Assembly (NCBI GenBank): GCA_016927835.1 | Contig: JAFGMA010000203.1 | Location: 1-64,000, forward strand | Direction: 5' to 3' | Length of the DNA: 64,000 nucleotides | DNA from: Candidatus Zhuqueibacterota bacterium | GTDB taxonomy: Bacteria; Zhuqueibacterota; Zhuqueibacteria; Thermofontimicrobiales; Sulfurfontimicrobiaceae | Part shown: in pieces, positions 7,614 to 17,588 of the stretch | How the letters are laid out: every line of letters starts with the position of its first letter | Numbering within the stretch: position 1 is the stretch's first letter | Program-made: the position numbers and the translations under genes | The notes under the pieces: model-generated | Told to the model about the DNA's origin: nothing | Seen by the model: the letters and a program-made list of their open reading frames with translations, nothing else | Databases searched by the model: none

Positions 7614-9257
7614 ATGAAAGAAAGCAGTGAGCTGAAAGTCAAGATTGATGCCTCTTCGCATTCATTGGCTGCGAAGGTATTTCAAATTTTGAAAGATCGG
7701 ATTGAGCAGCGCATCGCAATCGCGGTTAATGAGGCACCATCCGGGGCGCAGATTATCCTTGCACTCTGCCCCGATTTACCACCGGAAGCTTTCCGCATCG
7801 ATCAGGTGGGTACGGCGGTGCGCGTTGCCGGCGGCTCACCGCAGGGATTGCTTTACGGCGTTGGGAAGTTTCTCCGAACCAGCAAATACGATGGCGCATT
7901 TGTGCCTTCGACCTGGCGCGGAACGTCGACACCACACTGCAGTTTGCGCGGGATGTATTTCGCGTCGCACTTCCACAATTGGTACCAGGTTGCCCCTGAG
8001 CCGGAAATCAGGCGATACATAGAAGATCTCGCGCTCTGGGGTGTGAACGCCATCAAAGTATGTTTCCCGTTCATTAACCTCACCGATTGGGATGATCCCG
8101 AAGCGGAACCGATGCTGGAGATGGTGCGCAGATATGCCCGAATCACCAGGAACCTGGGACTCGGTTTTTGCATCAGCGTAAACAATACACTGTTCAAGGG
8201 AGCCGCAAAGCAGATTCGGGCGGTGCCTCTGCCCGATCCCACTCACAGACGTGGGAACAGCGGAAATCCCATCTGCCCCGGCAATCCTGAAGGGCATGCG
8301 TATATCATCGGAAATGTCCGGCATCTCATGGAGCAACTAAGCGATATCGGTGTGAACTATCTGATGTTCTGGACTTATGATGAGGGAGGCTGCGCTTGCG
8401 AAAAGTGCATGCCGTGGGGGAGCAATGGCTTCTTGAAATTATCCCGTGAGTTAGCTCAGGTGTGCCGCGAATACTTCCCGGAGCTGAAAACCATTCTGAG
8501 CACCTGGATGTTCGACACACCACCCGAAGGTGAATGGCAAGGATTGACCGAGGCTATGGAGAGGGACGCGGAATGGCTGGATTACGTCCTCGCTGATTCG
8601 CACGATGATTTTCCGGTTTATCCGCTGGAAATCGGTGTTCCGGGTAACCTGCCGCTGCTCAACTTTCCCGAAATCAGCATGTGGGGAAATTGGCCCTGGG
8701 GCGGATACGGCGCGAATCCCCTGCCTTCCCGTTTACAACGATTATGGAATCAGGTCAAGCATAAAATTGCCGGCGGATTCCCTTACAGCGAAGGGATTTA
8801 TGAAGACCTCAACAAAATTATCGAGCTTCAATTTTATTGGGATCGGGACAGAACCGCGCGAGCGATACTGGAAGAATATATTGCTTACGAATTCAGTCCG
8901 GTAGTCACGTCAGATGCTCTGTCACTGATCGATATGCTCGAGCGGGCAGCGGCAGCCTCCTATCAAAAACAACCAGTTGATAGTCAAATGGTGCGACGTG
9001 CCAGCCACCTCGCGGAAATGGTGGACAGGACGCTTCCTGACCGTGCGAGAGGGAGCTGGCGGTGGGTGATACTCAGATTGCGCGCGGTGCTGGATCGGCA
9101 TCGTTTTGCAGGCAAAGGATTGAATTCCATGCAGGCAGAGGAGGCTCTGGTCCGGTTGATCGACCTATTTCACTGTCAAATTGAAACGGAGGATCCTTAC
9201 CATCATCGTGTGCGCCCGCCGTTGGCTCGAGCAATATCTCGCTGCGGGGAATGCTGA
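7614..9257 (+). CDS. glycoside-hydrolase-like protein (GH20/GH67-type N-terminal domain)
   Basis: Family assignment is uncertain. The first 100 residues resemble the alpha/beta domain that precedes the barrel in GH20 and GH67 enzymes (VRVAGGSPQGLLYGVGKFL). After SLRGMYFASHFHNWY (about residue 109) a TIM-barrel-like region follows (VNAIKVCFPFINLTDWDD, LMFWTYDEGGCACEKC, WMFDTPPEGEW). The Asp-Glu and paired cysteines of DEGGCACEKC recall DUF4838-type proteins. The C-terminal 150 residues are helical. There is no signal peptide, so it is probably cytoplasmic. AGGAG lies about 10 nt before the ATG. It may process an imported oligosaccharide, possibly uronate-containing given the kinase 5 kb away, but that link is speculative. 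Confidence 0.6.
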   Translation: MKESSELKVKIDASSHSLAAKVFQILKDRIEQRIAIAVNEAPSGAQIILALCPDLPPEAFRIDQVGTAVRVAGGSPQGLLYGVGKFLRTSKYDGAFVPSTWRGTSTPHCSLRGMYFASHFHNWYQVAPEPEIRRYIEDLALWGVNAIKVCFPFINLTDWDDPEAEPMLEMVRRYARITRNLGLGFCISVNNTLFKGAAKQIRAVPLPDPTHRRGNSGNPICPGNPEGHAYIIGNVRHLMEQLSDIGVNYLMFWTYDEGGCACEKCMPWGSNGFLKLSRELAQVCREYFPELKTILSTWMFDTPPEGEWQGLTEAMERDAEWLDYVLADSHDDFPVYPLEIGVPGNLPLLNFPEISMWGNWPWGGYGANPLPSRLQRLWNQVKHKIAGGFPYSEGIYEDLNKIIELQFYWDRDRTARAILEEYIAYEFSPVVTSDALSLIDMLERAAAASYQKQPVDSQMVRRASHLAEMVDRTLPDRARGSWRWVILRLRAVLDRHRFAGKGLNSMQAEEALVRLIDLFHCQIETEDPYHHRVRPPLARAISRCGEC

Positions 9258-9386
9258 GCGTCACTTCTCAAAGCCGCAAAATAAATATCTTCAGACGACG
9301 CCTATTTCTGGCAAAATTGCGGCTGTTGAAGAATTATGCTGAATCAGGATATGTACAAGCATGTGGGATGAGGTTGCATGAGAGGC

Positions 9387-10952
9387 TCAAACGCTGCTGC
9401 TTACATCAATAATTCTGAGAGCCAAAGAATTGCCGGATTCAACAATCTCTCCGCGTGCAATGAGTTTATTTTCAATCATCAATTTCACACTCGATGTTAC
9501 TGGACGCTTCAATTCGATTATTTTTCCGGGTTTGAGTGATAATATTTCTGAAAGGCTTAATTTGATGCGACCCAACTCGACCGGCAGGGAAACTTGAATT
9601 CCTTTCAGCAGGTTATCATCCACGTCATGAGTACCCACCGATTGCGGCATTGCCTTCACTGCTTCGTAGCCAGTAAACGTCAAATTCGCGCGATTCAAAT
9701 CATTACCGAGATCGGACGCCATCATGCGGGGCATGTCACTGAGCTTCGCGCTGATTTCCGACAATCCTTGTTCCCAACTGCCTTCATCTTCTACTTGTAT
9801 TTTACTATTTCCGTTTTCGTGCTTAAATTGACCCTGCCAATAATTCTCGGCATCATTCATCAGCATCAGCCGCACTTCGCCTTCGATTTGCTTGTTTCGA
9901 AGGCGCACGAAAAGTTCGTTAAATTGCAGCAACTGATTCGCTTCGAGTGACATCAATTCATACATCGATAGCTTTATGGAACCGATACGCATAATCAGAT
10001 TCGTCGTGACCCCCATAATTCTCGACAGCCTCTCCTTCAGCGCCTTCTCACGTTCAGCTTGCGGCTTCTTAAGGTGTTTTGTACTCTTCGTCGTATCCAA
10101 TTCCCTAACGAAAAATTCTTTGAAGCTGGCGGGCAGAACAATGCGCAGGAAACCGGTTCCCGATCCTATTGCAATTTTCAGTACGAGCAAAAGAATCTGG
10201 GCATCATCAGCCAGACTCGCTTGCAGGTTGCTGGATTTATCCTCGAATCGGCTGAACAGCAACTTGATCTTCAACTCCTGCTGCAAATGCTCGTTCAAAA
10301 CTTCCAGAAAATGCAGAAAGAGATTTTCCAGTCCGGCGTAGACAACTTCCGGCTGGAGAGGTGCATCAAGATTTGCGCTTCTTCCTGTTATTTGAATCCG
10401 GTGAGTCAACATTTCGATTGAGCGCTCATCGAATTCAACAAAAATTGTCCCTTTGGGGATAACATCGATCTGGGCGATGATTGAATTGCCGGCGTGCGTG
10501 AGGATGAATTGACTGAACGGTGTCTGGTTGGATGATACGGCTTCGAGCGCAATGTTTATTTTTTTTCGGGTAGCTCCTTCAATGGAGGCTATCAATTTAA
10601 AGCGCTCGATTTGAATGATATCTCCGTCGGACAGGGGTGTTTCGATATTCTCTTCAAGATGTTGCCGATTCAAAAACGTACCATTGGTACTGCCAATATC
10701 TTTCAAATAGAAACGCCCTTTGCGCGCAACAATCTGGGTGTGTTCCCGTGACACATATCGATCATTCAACGTGATATCGTTGGTAACAGAGCGACCGATA
10801 GAAATAATGGTTTCTTCCGGTTGAAACACCTGCCGCTGCAACCCATCAACCAGGGTGAGTGACAGCTTTGGTCGGGAAGGCGGTTGCTGCTCTTCGAGTA
10901 TCTTTTTCAAAATTTCACGGCAAAACGCGAGCGTTTCCGGCGCTATCATCAT
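9387..10952 (-). CDS. FHA domain fused to tandem SpoA (FliM/YscQ-like) domains
   Basis: This 521-aa cytoplasmic protein joins two modules. Residues about 28-125 are an FHA phosphothreonine-binding domain with all key motifs: SIGRS (52-55), YVSREHTQI (66-74) and GSTNGTFLN (87-95). Residues about 130-300 resemble the FliM/YscQ middle region. Two SpoA domains follow: a weak one at about 311-385 and a clear one at 448-518 (VSLPVELGRIKLSLSEIL, IARGEI). SpoA domains form the C-ring or sorting platform of flagella and type III secretion. No other such gene is present here. AGGAG lies 9 nt upstream of the ATG. It ends the minus-strand block of kinases and CsgG-like proteins, so it may read their phosphorylation. 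Confidence 0.8.
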   Translation of the reverse strand: MMIAPETLAFCREILKKILEEQQPPSRPKLSLTLVDGLQRQVFQPEETIISIGRSVTNDITLNDRYVSREHTQIVARKGRFYLKDIGSTNGTFLNRQHLEENIETPLSDGDIIQIERFKLIASIEGATRKKINIALEAVSSNQTPFSQFILTHAGNSIIAQIDVIPKGTIFVEFDERSIEMLTHRIQITGRSANLDAPLQPEVVYAGLENLFLHFLEVLNEHLQQELKIKLLFSRFEDKSSNLQASLADDAQILLLVLKIAIGSGTGFLRIVLPASFKEFFVRELDTTKSTKHLKKPQAEREKALKERLSRIMGVTTNLIMRIGSIKLSMYELMSLEANQLLQFNELFVRLRNKQIEGEVRLMLMNDAENYWQGQFKHENGNSKIQVEDEGSWEQGLSEISAKLSDMPRMMASDLGNDLNRANLTFTGYEAVKAMPQSVGTHDVDDNLLKGIQVSLPVELGRIKLSLSEILSLKPGKIIELKRPVTSSVKLMIENKLIARGEIVESGNSLALRIIDVSSSV

Positions 10953-11032
10953 AAAAAAATACTCCTATCAATTCATTCGAAAGGATGTACCCCGTTTGAT
11001 TTACTGGTAAAACCGAATGAATGATATCGTGT

Positions 11033-11974
11033 TTAGTTCGAGAGGTTGATTTCACCATCCACCACCCACACCTCCAATGGAACCATCGGATCAGTGGTTA
11101 CGAATGCACTGCCCGCTTTGACGCTGATTGTCGGACTTGCCACAGGCTGAATTGAACTCGCTATTCGAAATCCCAACTCCGCAACTGCTCCCGGAGAAGC
11201 GCTGGCATCCTTAAGCGGCAACAATGCAGCGCCTTCGGTTCGATCGTACATCAGGATTCGAACCTGAAAATCTTCGGTATTCAGAACATTAAAATCGATG
11301 TTGCTAAAAGCTTGCGACCGGGCGGTTTTGCGTACGGAAATTGTCGAGAACATGCTGGGTGTGGTCTCGAAAATCAAATCAAGTTGGATGCCGCGTATGC
11401 TATCCAGATTTGCCACTGAAATCGGCAGGTACTTTGCCGAGGTATCCCGCTGCGCTTCAACCGAACCCACGTGGATGACCACCCGCTCGTTTTTTATTGG
11501 CGCCGGCAATAATTCGATCCGGGCTTCGACTACCGCCCCGGCTTCAACCGTCACATTCTGCCGCCCATAAAATGAGATCACTTCGTCGTTCGCTATGGAG
11601 GTTAGCTCGGATTCGCCCCGGTTTTCATACAGCTTTGCAACAAGAAGCTGTTTTTCACCTGCCGGCACAAGCAGTTTGCCTTCGAATTCAGTATCGCTTG
11701 CGGAAAGAGCCACCTCAAGTCGAGCGACGGGTGTTTGGGCGATTGAAGAAACAGATACCGCATCGCTCGAAGAATACACTTCGATCACCACTCTGGTGAA
11801 TGAATGCGCAGGTTTCATTAAATATGTGTTTCCATTCAACTGCCGACCCGCTATTTCGAAATGAAGATTAACCTGACCCGTGGTTTCCGGCGAAGTAGGC
11901 TGCCTGTCACAACTCATATAGCTGATCGATACTAAAAACAGCAGTATAAATAGTAATAATATTTTCGAATTCAT
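11033..11974 (-). CDS. lipoprotein with cohesin-like domain
   Basis: The product (313 aa) has a lipoprotein signal peptide with Cys near residue 22 (ISYMSC). The middle (about residues 30-160) is a beta-rich domain of unknown type. The C-terminal half (from VVIHVGSVEAQRDTSAKYLP) looks like a cohesin-type jelly-roll, with the usual GIQLDL, VRILMYD and VAELGFRI strands. AGAAGG lies about 7 nt before the ATG at 11974; an ATG further upstream at 11998 lacks a site. It sits 47 bp after the large dockerin-containing protein gene and is probably co-transcribed. A cell-surface anchor that binds that dockerin is a reasonable inference. Confidence 0.65.
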   Translation of the reverse strand: MNSKILLLFILLFLVSISYMSCDRQPTSPETTGQVNLHFEIAGRQLNGNTYLMKPAHSFTRVVIEVYSSSDAVSVSSIAQTPVARLEVALSASDTEFEGKLLVPAGEKQLLVAKLYENRGESELTSIANDEVISFYGRQNVTVEAGAVVEARIELLPAPIKNERVVIHVGSVEAQRDTSAKYLPISVANLDSIRGIQLDLIFETTPSMFSTISVRKTARSQAFSNIDFNVLNTEDFQVRILMYDRTEGAALLPLKDASASPGAVAELGFRIASSIQPVASPTISVKAGSAFVTTDPMVPLEVWVVDGEINLSN

Positions 11975-12021
11975 TGGATGACCTTCTGATATGCTCAATA
12001 TTCATCGACTATCTTTTGATA

Positions 12022-15000
12022 CTATCTTATCAGCAACAATTTTTTTGTATCTCGAAAATCAGTGGCATGAAGCTCGTAAAAGTAAATGCCACTGGCAACA
12101 TCACGCCCCAACCGATCTTTTCCATCCCATTTAATCCGAACTGTTCCTGCATCCGCTTTCGAATTATACAGCGTGGCGATAGACTGTCCCATAATGTCAT
12201 ACAGAACTAAGGAAACTTTGCCTGCATTCTGCGGGCATTGAAATACGATTGCCGTTTCTGAATTGAATGGATTCGGAAAATTCTGGTTTAGCACAAACTT
12301 GTTCGGGACGGACGCATTCATCACACCGAACCGCGATTCCGGTGAAGATGCCCGCACGAGTTTATTTTTCGAAGTGAGCGCCAAACCAGCGCTTATTGCC
12401 AATTCTACTGCATCCGTGAGCCCCGACTTGTTCGAAGGCGCAATTGTCAATGAAAACAAGTCGCATCGACCGGGCGGCAAAATCGTATTATTCATGCTAT
12501 AAATAAGAATTCGTGTCTGAGTTCCGTTTTGATGGCTGGCAATCGTCAACTCACTATCATTGCAGTGCGCTTGAACGGATTTGATTTCAATGTGCGCGCT
12601 GTGATCGATTTGAAGTTGCAGGGATTTGACCGGCATCGCGCTGTTCAACGCAACCGGAATCCTGGTTTCACCAGTGGGGGATATCATTGTGCCGAGAAAT
12701 TCCAGTTGAACGCCATCCCGGGAAGCTGTATGAGTTTCCGGTTCGAACGACATGGGAATATTCAAAATCTCGTTGACAATCCATATCACATCATGAATGT
12801 TGATTTGACCATCTGCATAGCAATCAGCAGCTTTGGTCTCGTATTGCGTTGCTTCAGGTCCCTGTTCCAGAATGATTTGTACCAACCGGTCAAGATCAGC
12901 CAGATTAATGGCGGCATCGATTACAATATCACCGATCAAGGGTTCTGCCTGCGATGGCAGCACCAGCAACGACTCACTCGGTTCGGTGAGAATCCGATCC
13001 CCATTGTATGCCCGAACGCGGTACCAGTAGCCGGCGTCTGAATCCGACGGACTATCGGTATAATCTGGCTCGGAAACATTGCCTTCCCAATCAACCAGGA
13101 GCAGCCACTCCCCGGGTTCATTTTCATAATTCAATGCGCGTTCAACCGCGAAACGCGTTCCGCCATACCCGTTCCATGAAAGATTGATACTATTTCCGCT
13201 GCGGGAAAACGTCAAGCCGCTGGGGATTTGTGCCAGTGTATATGCTGCACGCCTATTTGATCCGCCGCTCAAATCACCAGACGCGCTCCGCGCAAACACC
13301 TGGCGGGAATAGCGGGTATTTACTGCAAGATCGGTCTCTCTCCACTCGATTTGATTCGCTGGCAATTCAGCCAGTTGTGTGCCCGCTGAATCGAAAATGA
13401 CATACCCGGTTTCGAGCTCGGTATTATCGCGCCACTGCCATTCGATACTGGAGGTAGATCTGGCAAACGCGGTCAAATTTGTTGGCGGCGTAATAATCGA
13501 TGAGAGTGTGGTTACGGAGATGATATTGCTGGCTTCGGTCAGTATCTTATCGCCGTTAAAACCCATAACGCGATACCAGTACATGGCATCGGGCAATAAT
13601 CCCGTTTCAGTGAATGAAGCATTAATCAGCTTATTTTCCCAAAGGATGATAAATTCCCAATCATGGTACTGATCCTGATATGTGTATGCCCTTTCAATCG
13701 CGTATCGAAAGGCTTTGCTCGCGTTCCACTGCAGACTGATCGACGTCGAGGTGGAGTCTGTTGCGCGTAGATTGGCTGGCGCGTCAGCCAGCGTATACAC
13801 GGCTGCGTAATTGGAGCCGCCGCTCATTTCGCCAGAAGTGCTTTGTGCCACCACCTGGCGCTTGTAGCGCGTGTTAATTGCGAGCCCGGTTTCAATCCAA
13901 CTGGTTTGATCCGCCGGCAGCGTGACGATAGCATTTCCCAGCGAATCCAGGATGACGTAGCCGGTCTCCTGGTCGGTATTATCCATCCATTTCCATTCGA
14001 TTTCAGTGGTTGATCTCGCGCCACCGATCAAATTGGTCGGCGGATTGATGACAGAAAATGGTGTGGTTACCGTCACCATGTTGCTGGGCTCGGTGAGCAT
14101 CTGGTCGCCATTATAACCATAAACGCGATACATGTAAGTACTCGCCGGCTTCAGCCCGGAATCGGTGTAAAAATTTTCTGTCACATTATCGTTCCAGTCG
14201 ACGATGACTTGCATCGATTCCGGCGAGGCGCTCCCAAAATCCGCGCGTGTGATATAAAACCGGGAAGCGCCATGCCCCTGCCATTGAAGCACAACCGAGG
14301 TTGATGTTGTATCAACTGCCCTGAAATTTGTCGGCGGATTTGCCAGAGTATAAACCGTATCGGCATTTGAAGGACCGCTGAGCCTGCCATTGAGCGCCAG
14401 AGCACGTACGTACCGCACATATTGCGTATTCGCGAGTAATCCGGTTTCCAACCATGCTTCGGCATTATCTGAAAGCAAAATACTGTCGTTTTCTGAAAGA
14501 TAGAGGACATAAGCCTTTTCTTCATTGGTATTATCGCGCCATGACCATTCAATTGAAGTAGTAGACCGGGCGGTACCAGTGAAATTCGAAGGAGCCTCGA
14601 AAGCCAGGGTCTTAATTTTAATCACGGCGCCTTCTTCATTAATTTCATTGTGCTGGTTGAAACTCTTGACGCGGTACCAGTACAGCGTATTTTCAGACAA
14701 ATTGCTGTCGCTGAACGCCGTATTTGTCCAGGCAGCGTCCCATCCCTTCAAACTCACCCATTCACCGGGCACACCGCCATTGTCCAGCGCCCTGTCGATC
14801 TCGAATTGAGTGGCGCCATTGCCGGACCATCGCAGCAGAACAGAAGATGAGGTTGTGTCGGCAACGACCAGGTCGGAGGGAGGATTCGCCAGGGTACACG
14901 CCGTGTGTTCTTTTGAAGGATCGCACACAACGCCGGTCGTGGAGGTACCCCTGACACGCCGTGCATAAGCCACATTCGCCAGGAGACCGGTTTCGAGCCA

Positions 15001-17040
15001 ACTGGTGCTGTTGGGCGCCAGGTTGCCGGATACGATTTCCCCGGATTCATTTTCCAGGTAAAAATTGCTTTCATTATTCGAGTTATCTTGCCACTTCCAT
15101 AGAATGGTTGTCGGCGAACTCGATTTTCCGATCAGGTCTGATGGCGGAATCATAACCGCGTCTCCGGTAACGATTCTTACCGCTTTCGAAGCCGCCGAAA
15201 GGATTTGATCACCGTTGTACGCGCTGACACGGTACCAATATGCTGTGATGGGTTTGACGTCGCGATCCTGGTAAGCGGTATCAAAAAGACTGTCGCCCCA
15301 GGTGGCAACAACCTGATAAACGCCCGGCTGTCCGTTGGTATCGAGCGCTTTCTGAACCGCAAACCGGGCAGCGTTCGGACAGGTCCACACGAGATCGATC
15401 GTGCTGTCAGTGACGGAACTGGCGCGTAAATTTGTAGGTGTTTCTGCAAGCGTGAAAACTGAAATCAATTTCGAGGCAGCACTTTCTCCGCTGGTATTTC
15501 CGGCAACCACTTTGCGCCTGACTAACAAATTGGGACTTAGCCCGGTCTCCGTCCAGCTTTGTGTATTGGGATTCAGGTACGGTGAGACAACGTTGTTTGC
15601 ATCATCTTTAACGACAAAATACGTTTCATTATTCGAATTATCGCGCCACCGCCACTGGACATAATCCGTGCCGACTGAGTCTGGCTGCAAATCAAATGGC
15701 GGATCCGGCAGCGGAATTCCGAAGATATTTTGGTAGACATAGCCCGTAAAATTTTCCTGGGGCATGCGGAGGCGATTTGCAGTCCATGCGGAGATCATCA
15801 AATTCGCGTGATTGAAAACATGCGCATGCTCCGTATTGAATTGCACGGTTCCCCCCTGGTCAATGCACCACTCGCCGTCAATCGAATCATTTTTGCTGCT
15901 GAACTGCCTGGCAAAAATATGGTCGAAAGCGGTATCCGGATCGGCTTTGGTGAAACTTCGCCGGCTATACTGGATGACAAATTTGCTGTCGTTATCAGTC
16001 GCAATGCCCGGGCGGCTCAAAATATTGCAGGCGGCGACCGTGATATCGCCGGTCAGCGGCTCTTCTTCCCACGAAAATTTCCTGAAAAAAACATAGTAGC
16101 TGCGCATATTATCATAAAACCGACCATCATGCCACGTAAAAATCAGGTTATTGCTTTCGTCAACAGCCACATCCGGATCGCTGAAAGATACCCAGGTTTG
16201 AGGTACCCACTGATTGACTAAAAATACAGCGCCTAATGCTTTACCAGAATAATGAAATCGGCGCCCGTAAATCATTGATATGCCGGTATCTTCATACGAA
16301 TAACGATTATCGCGCCAAGCTGCGACAAAATTTCCTTCTGCAGAAACCGCGATCCGGGGTTGGTTTGCGGAGCGCGTTTTGCGCTGGTTACCGTCATTTA
16401 GAACGAATTCGGAAAGAACGTTGGTTTCCGCATTATTGACAATCTGCAAAAATCTACAATAGATATCAATCTGCCCCTGGAATTCATTGACCCAGGCAAG
16501 CAAAATCGTATTTTGCGGACTGATGCCGATTGCCGGCTGGTGGACAATTCCCCCGACTTCGGGACTGGTGCCAATGACAAACTCATTTGACAGCGCTTTG
16601 CCGGTCCTGGCAAAAACCCTGGCGTAAATCTGAATATCGGGATAGTTGCGGCGATCATCCCAGATTACCCAAAAATTGCCGGCAGGATCAACCGCTATAT
16701 CGATGGTGCTGTAAACACAGGCAATTGTATCCGGGCATTGATCGACCTGGAATTCAGAGGTCATCGCATCACCATTCGGAGCGAATATCTTTCCATAAAC
16801 TTTTGTGATGCTCTGATATGGCTCATCTACCCACACGATCATATAATTCAAATGCTCGGGATTGGTCGCAATGGCTGGAGCATGAGATCCCCAGCTACGT
16901 GATACGGTTTCATCCACGCGAGCATCCGGGATAATTAGTCCCAGCGTTTGCGAGACGCTCTTCGCAATAAATCCCGGGAAAATAACTGTCAGAATCAAGA
17001 TTGCACACATCATTTTGAAACGTATCAATAGCCTTTTCAT
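12022..17040 (-). CDS. giant secreted FnIII/dockerin protein with type IX-like sorting domain
   Basis: This 1672-aa exported protein has a signal peptide (to about residue 30). Residues about 50-430 contain at least five blade-like repeats of the type VAVDESNNLIFTWHDGRF, probably a beta-propeller. Ten fibronectin-III-like domains follow, arranged as five copies of an about 200-residue pair (for example PPTNLIGGARSTTEIEWKW, then APANLRATDSTSTSISLQW). A dockerin-like pair of calcium loops (ADGQINIHDVIWIVNEIL) lies near 1375-1430, then a cohesin-like domain, then the sorting domain FVLNQNFPNPFNSETAIVF to the end. GAAGGTGA precedes the ATG. It is probably a surface or extracellular adhesin or scaffold. 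The substrate or partner is unknown. Confidence 0.8.
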   Translation of the reverse strand: MKRLLIRFKMMCAILILTVIFPGFIAKSVSQTLGLIIPDARVDETVSRSWGSHAPAIATNPEHLNYMIVWVDEPYQSITKVYGKIFAPNGDAMTSEFQVDQCPDTIACVYSTIDIAVDPAGNFWVIWDDRRNYPDIQIYARVFARTGKALSNEFVIGTSPEVGGIVHQPAIGISPQNTILLAWVNEFQGQIDIYCRFLQIVNNAETNVLSEFVLNDGNQRKTRSANQPRIAVSAEGNFVAAWRDNRYSYEDTGISMIYGRRFHYSGKALGAVFLVNQWVPQTWVSFSDPDVAVDESNNLIFTWHDGRFYDNMRSYYVFFRKFSWEEEPLTGDITVAACNILSRPGIATDNDSKFVIQYSRRSFTKADPDTAFDHIFARQFSSKNDSIDGEWCIDQGGTVQFNTEHAHVFNHANLMISAWTANRLRMPQENFTGYVYQNIFGIPLPDPPFDLQPDSVGTDYVQWRWRDNSNNETYFVVKDDANNVVSPYLNPNTQSWTETGLSPNLLVRRKVVAGNTSGESAASKLISVFTLAETPTNLRASSVTDSTIDLVWTCPNAARFAVQKALDTNGQPGVYQVVATWGDSLFDTAYQDRDVKPITAYWYRVSAYNGDQILSAASKAVRIVTGDAVMIPPSDLIGKSSSPTTILWKWQDNSNNESNFYLENESGEIVSGNLAPNSTSWLETGLLANVAYARRVRGTSTTGVVCDPSKEHTACTLANPPSDLVVADTTSSSVLLRWSGNGATQFEIDRALDNGGVPGEWVSLKGWDAAWTNTAFSDSNLSENTLYWYRVKSFNQHNEINEEGAVIKIKTLAFEAPSNFTGTARSTTSIEWSWRDNTNEEKAYVLYLSENDSILLSDNAEAWLETGLLANTQYVRYVRALALNGRLSGPSNADTVYTLANPPTNFRAVDTTSTSVVLQWQGHGASRFYITRADFGSASPESMQVIVDWNDNVTENFYTDSGLKPASTYMYRVYGYNGDQMLTEPSNMVTVTTPFSVINPPTNLIGGARSTTEIEWKWMDNTDQETGYVILDSLGNAIVTLPADQTSWIETGLAINTRYKRQVVAQSTSGEMSGGSNYAAVYTLADAPANLRATDSTSTSISLQWNASKAFRYAIERAYTYQDQYHDWEFIILWENKLINASFTETGLLPDAMYWYRVMGFNGDKILTEASNIISVTTLSSIITPPTNLTAFARSTSSIEWQWRDNTELETGYVIFDSAGTQLAELPANQIEWRETDLAVNTRYSRQVFARSASGDLSGGSNRRAAYTLAQIPSGLTFSRSGNSINLSWNGYGGTRFAVERALNYENEPGEWLLLVDWEGNVSEPDYTDSPSDSDAGYWYRVRAYNGDRILTEPSESLLVLPSQAEPLIGDIVIDAAINLADLDRLVQIILEQGPEATQYETKAADCYADGQINIHDVIWIVNEILNIPMSFEPETHTASRDGVQLEFLGTMISPTGETRIPVALNSAMPVKSLQLQIDHSAHIEIKSVQAHCNDSELTIASHQNGTQTRILIYSMNNTILPPGRCDLFSLTIAPSNKSGLTDAVELAISAGLALTSKNKLVRASSPESRFGVMNASVPNKFVLNQNFPNPFNSETAIVFQCPQNAGKVSLVLYDIMGQSIATLYNSKADAGTVRIKWDGKDRLGRDVASGIYFYELHATDFRDTKKLLLIR

Positions 17041-17588
17041 TTTATCTTCACCTTCTATTGCATATCACACATTTATAGCGCTGTTTTATAAATACGTTGA
17101 CGATGCTAAAGAAATTTGACAGGATAACAGGATGGACAGGATAGATACCATCCTGTTTATCAATGATATGTTAGCTCCGATTGACTTTCTGCTAAGAACC
17201 TATCCGAAAACCTATTTCAAAGAATTATATGGATTAACAATATACGATTTGCGAAGGTTTTAATTCGCAAATCAAAAATCGTTAATCGTAAATCATCTTT
17301 TAAGGTGTTTCAAATGGGTGCTGAACTATTACCAATGGTTGTAATCTATTGATATTGCTTTTTTAACACCCCATAATCCGGTGATTTTTCATAATAAATT
17401 GGGTATAAAAATCTAATAATGCGCAATTATTAAAATTTTATCTGTTAAGGCTCATCAACCTTTAACGTTGAACCGATTAGCCCGGTTAAATCAAGGGCAT
17501 CTTCGATTACGCGAGAAACCAATTTTGTGCGATAACAGCAAACGGATAATCAGAATGTACTTCATTGGCGCGGCTGTTCAGGCACCGT
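17041..17588. other. intergenic region with repeat remnant and hairpin
   Basis: There is no gene. Bases 17081-17196 are a remnant of a GxxExxY-gene 3' end with its flank. Bases 17246-17273 form a perfect hairpin: GATTTGCGAA and TTCGCAAATC around an 8-nt loop. The rest is AT-rich without recognisable content. Confidence 0.6.
17081..17196 (-). repeat. decayed GxxExxY 3'-end flank, copy 1
   Basis: The segment with ATACGTTGACGATGCTAAAG, ACAGGATAACAGGATGGACA and TAGCTCCGATTGACTTTCTG matches 20314-20430 over about 115 bp with scattered differences. In the second copy these bases run into the end of a GxxExxY pseudogene. Here only the last few codons remain. Confidence 0.75.

Noticed and set aside
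9387-10952. Evidence for a flagellar or type III secretion locus
   Set aside because: Only SpoA domains are present. No export apparatus, ATPase, needle or flagellin gene was seen in the window.
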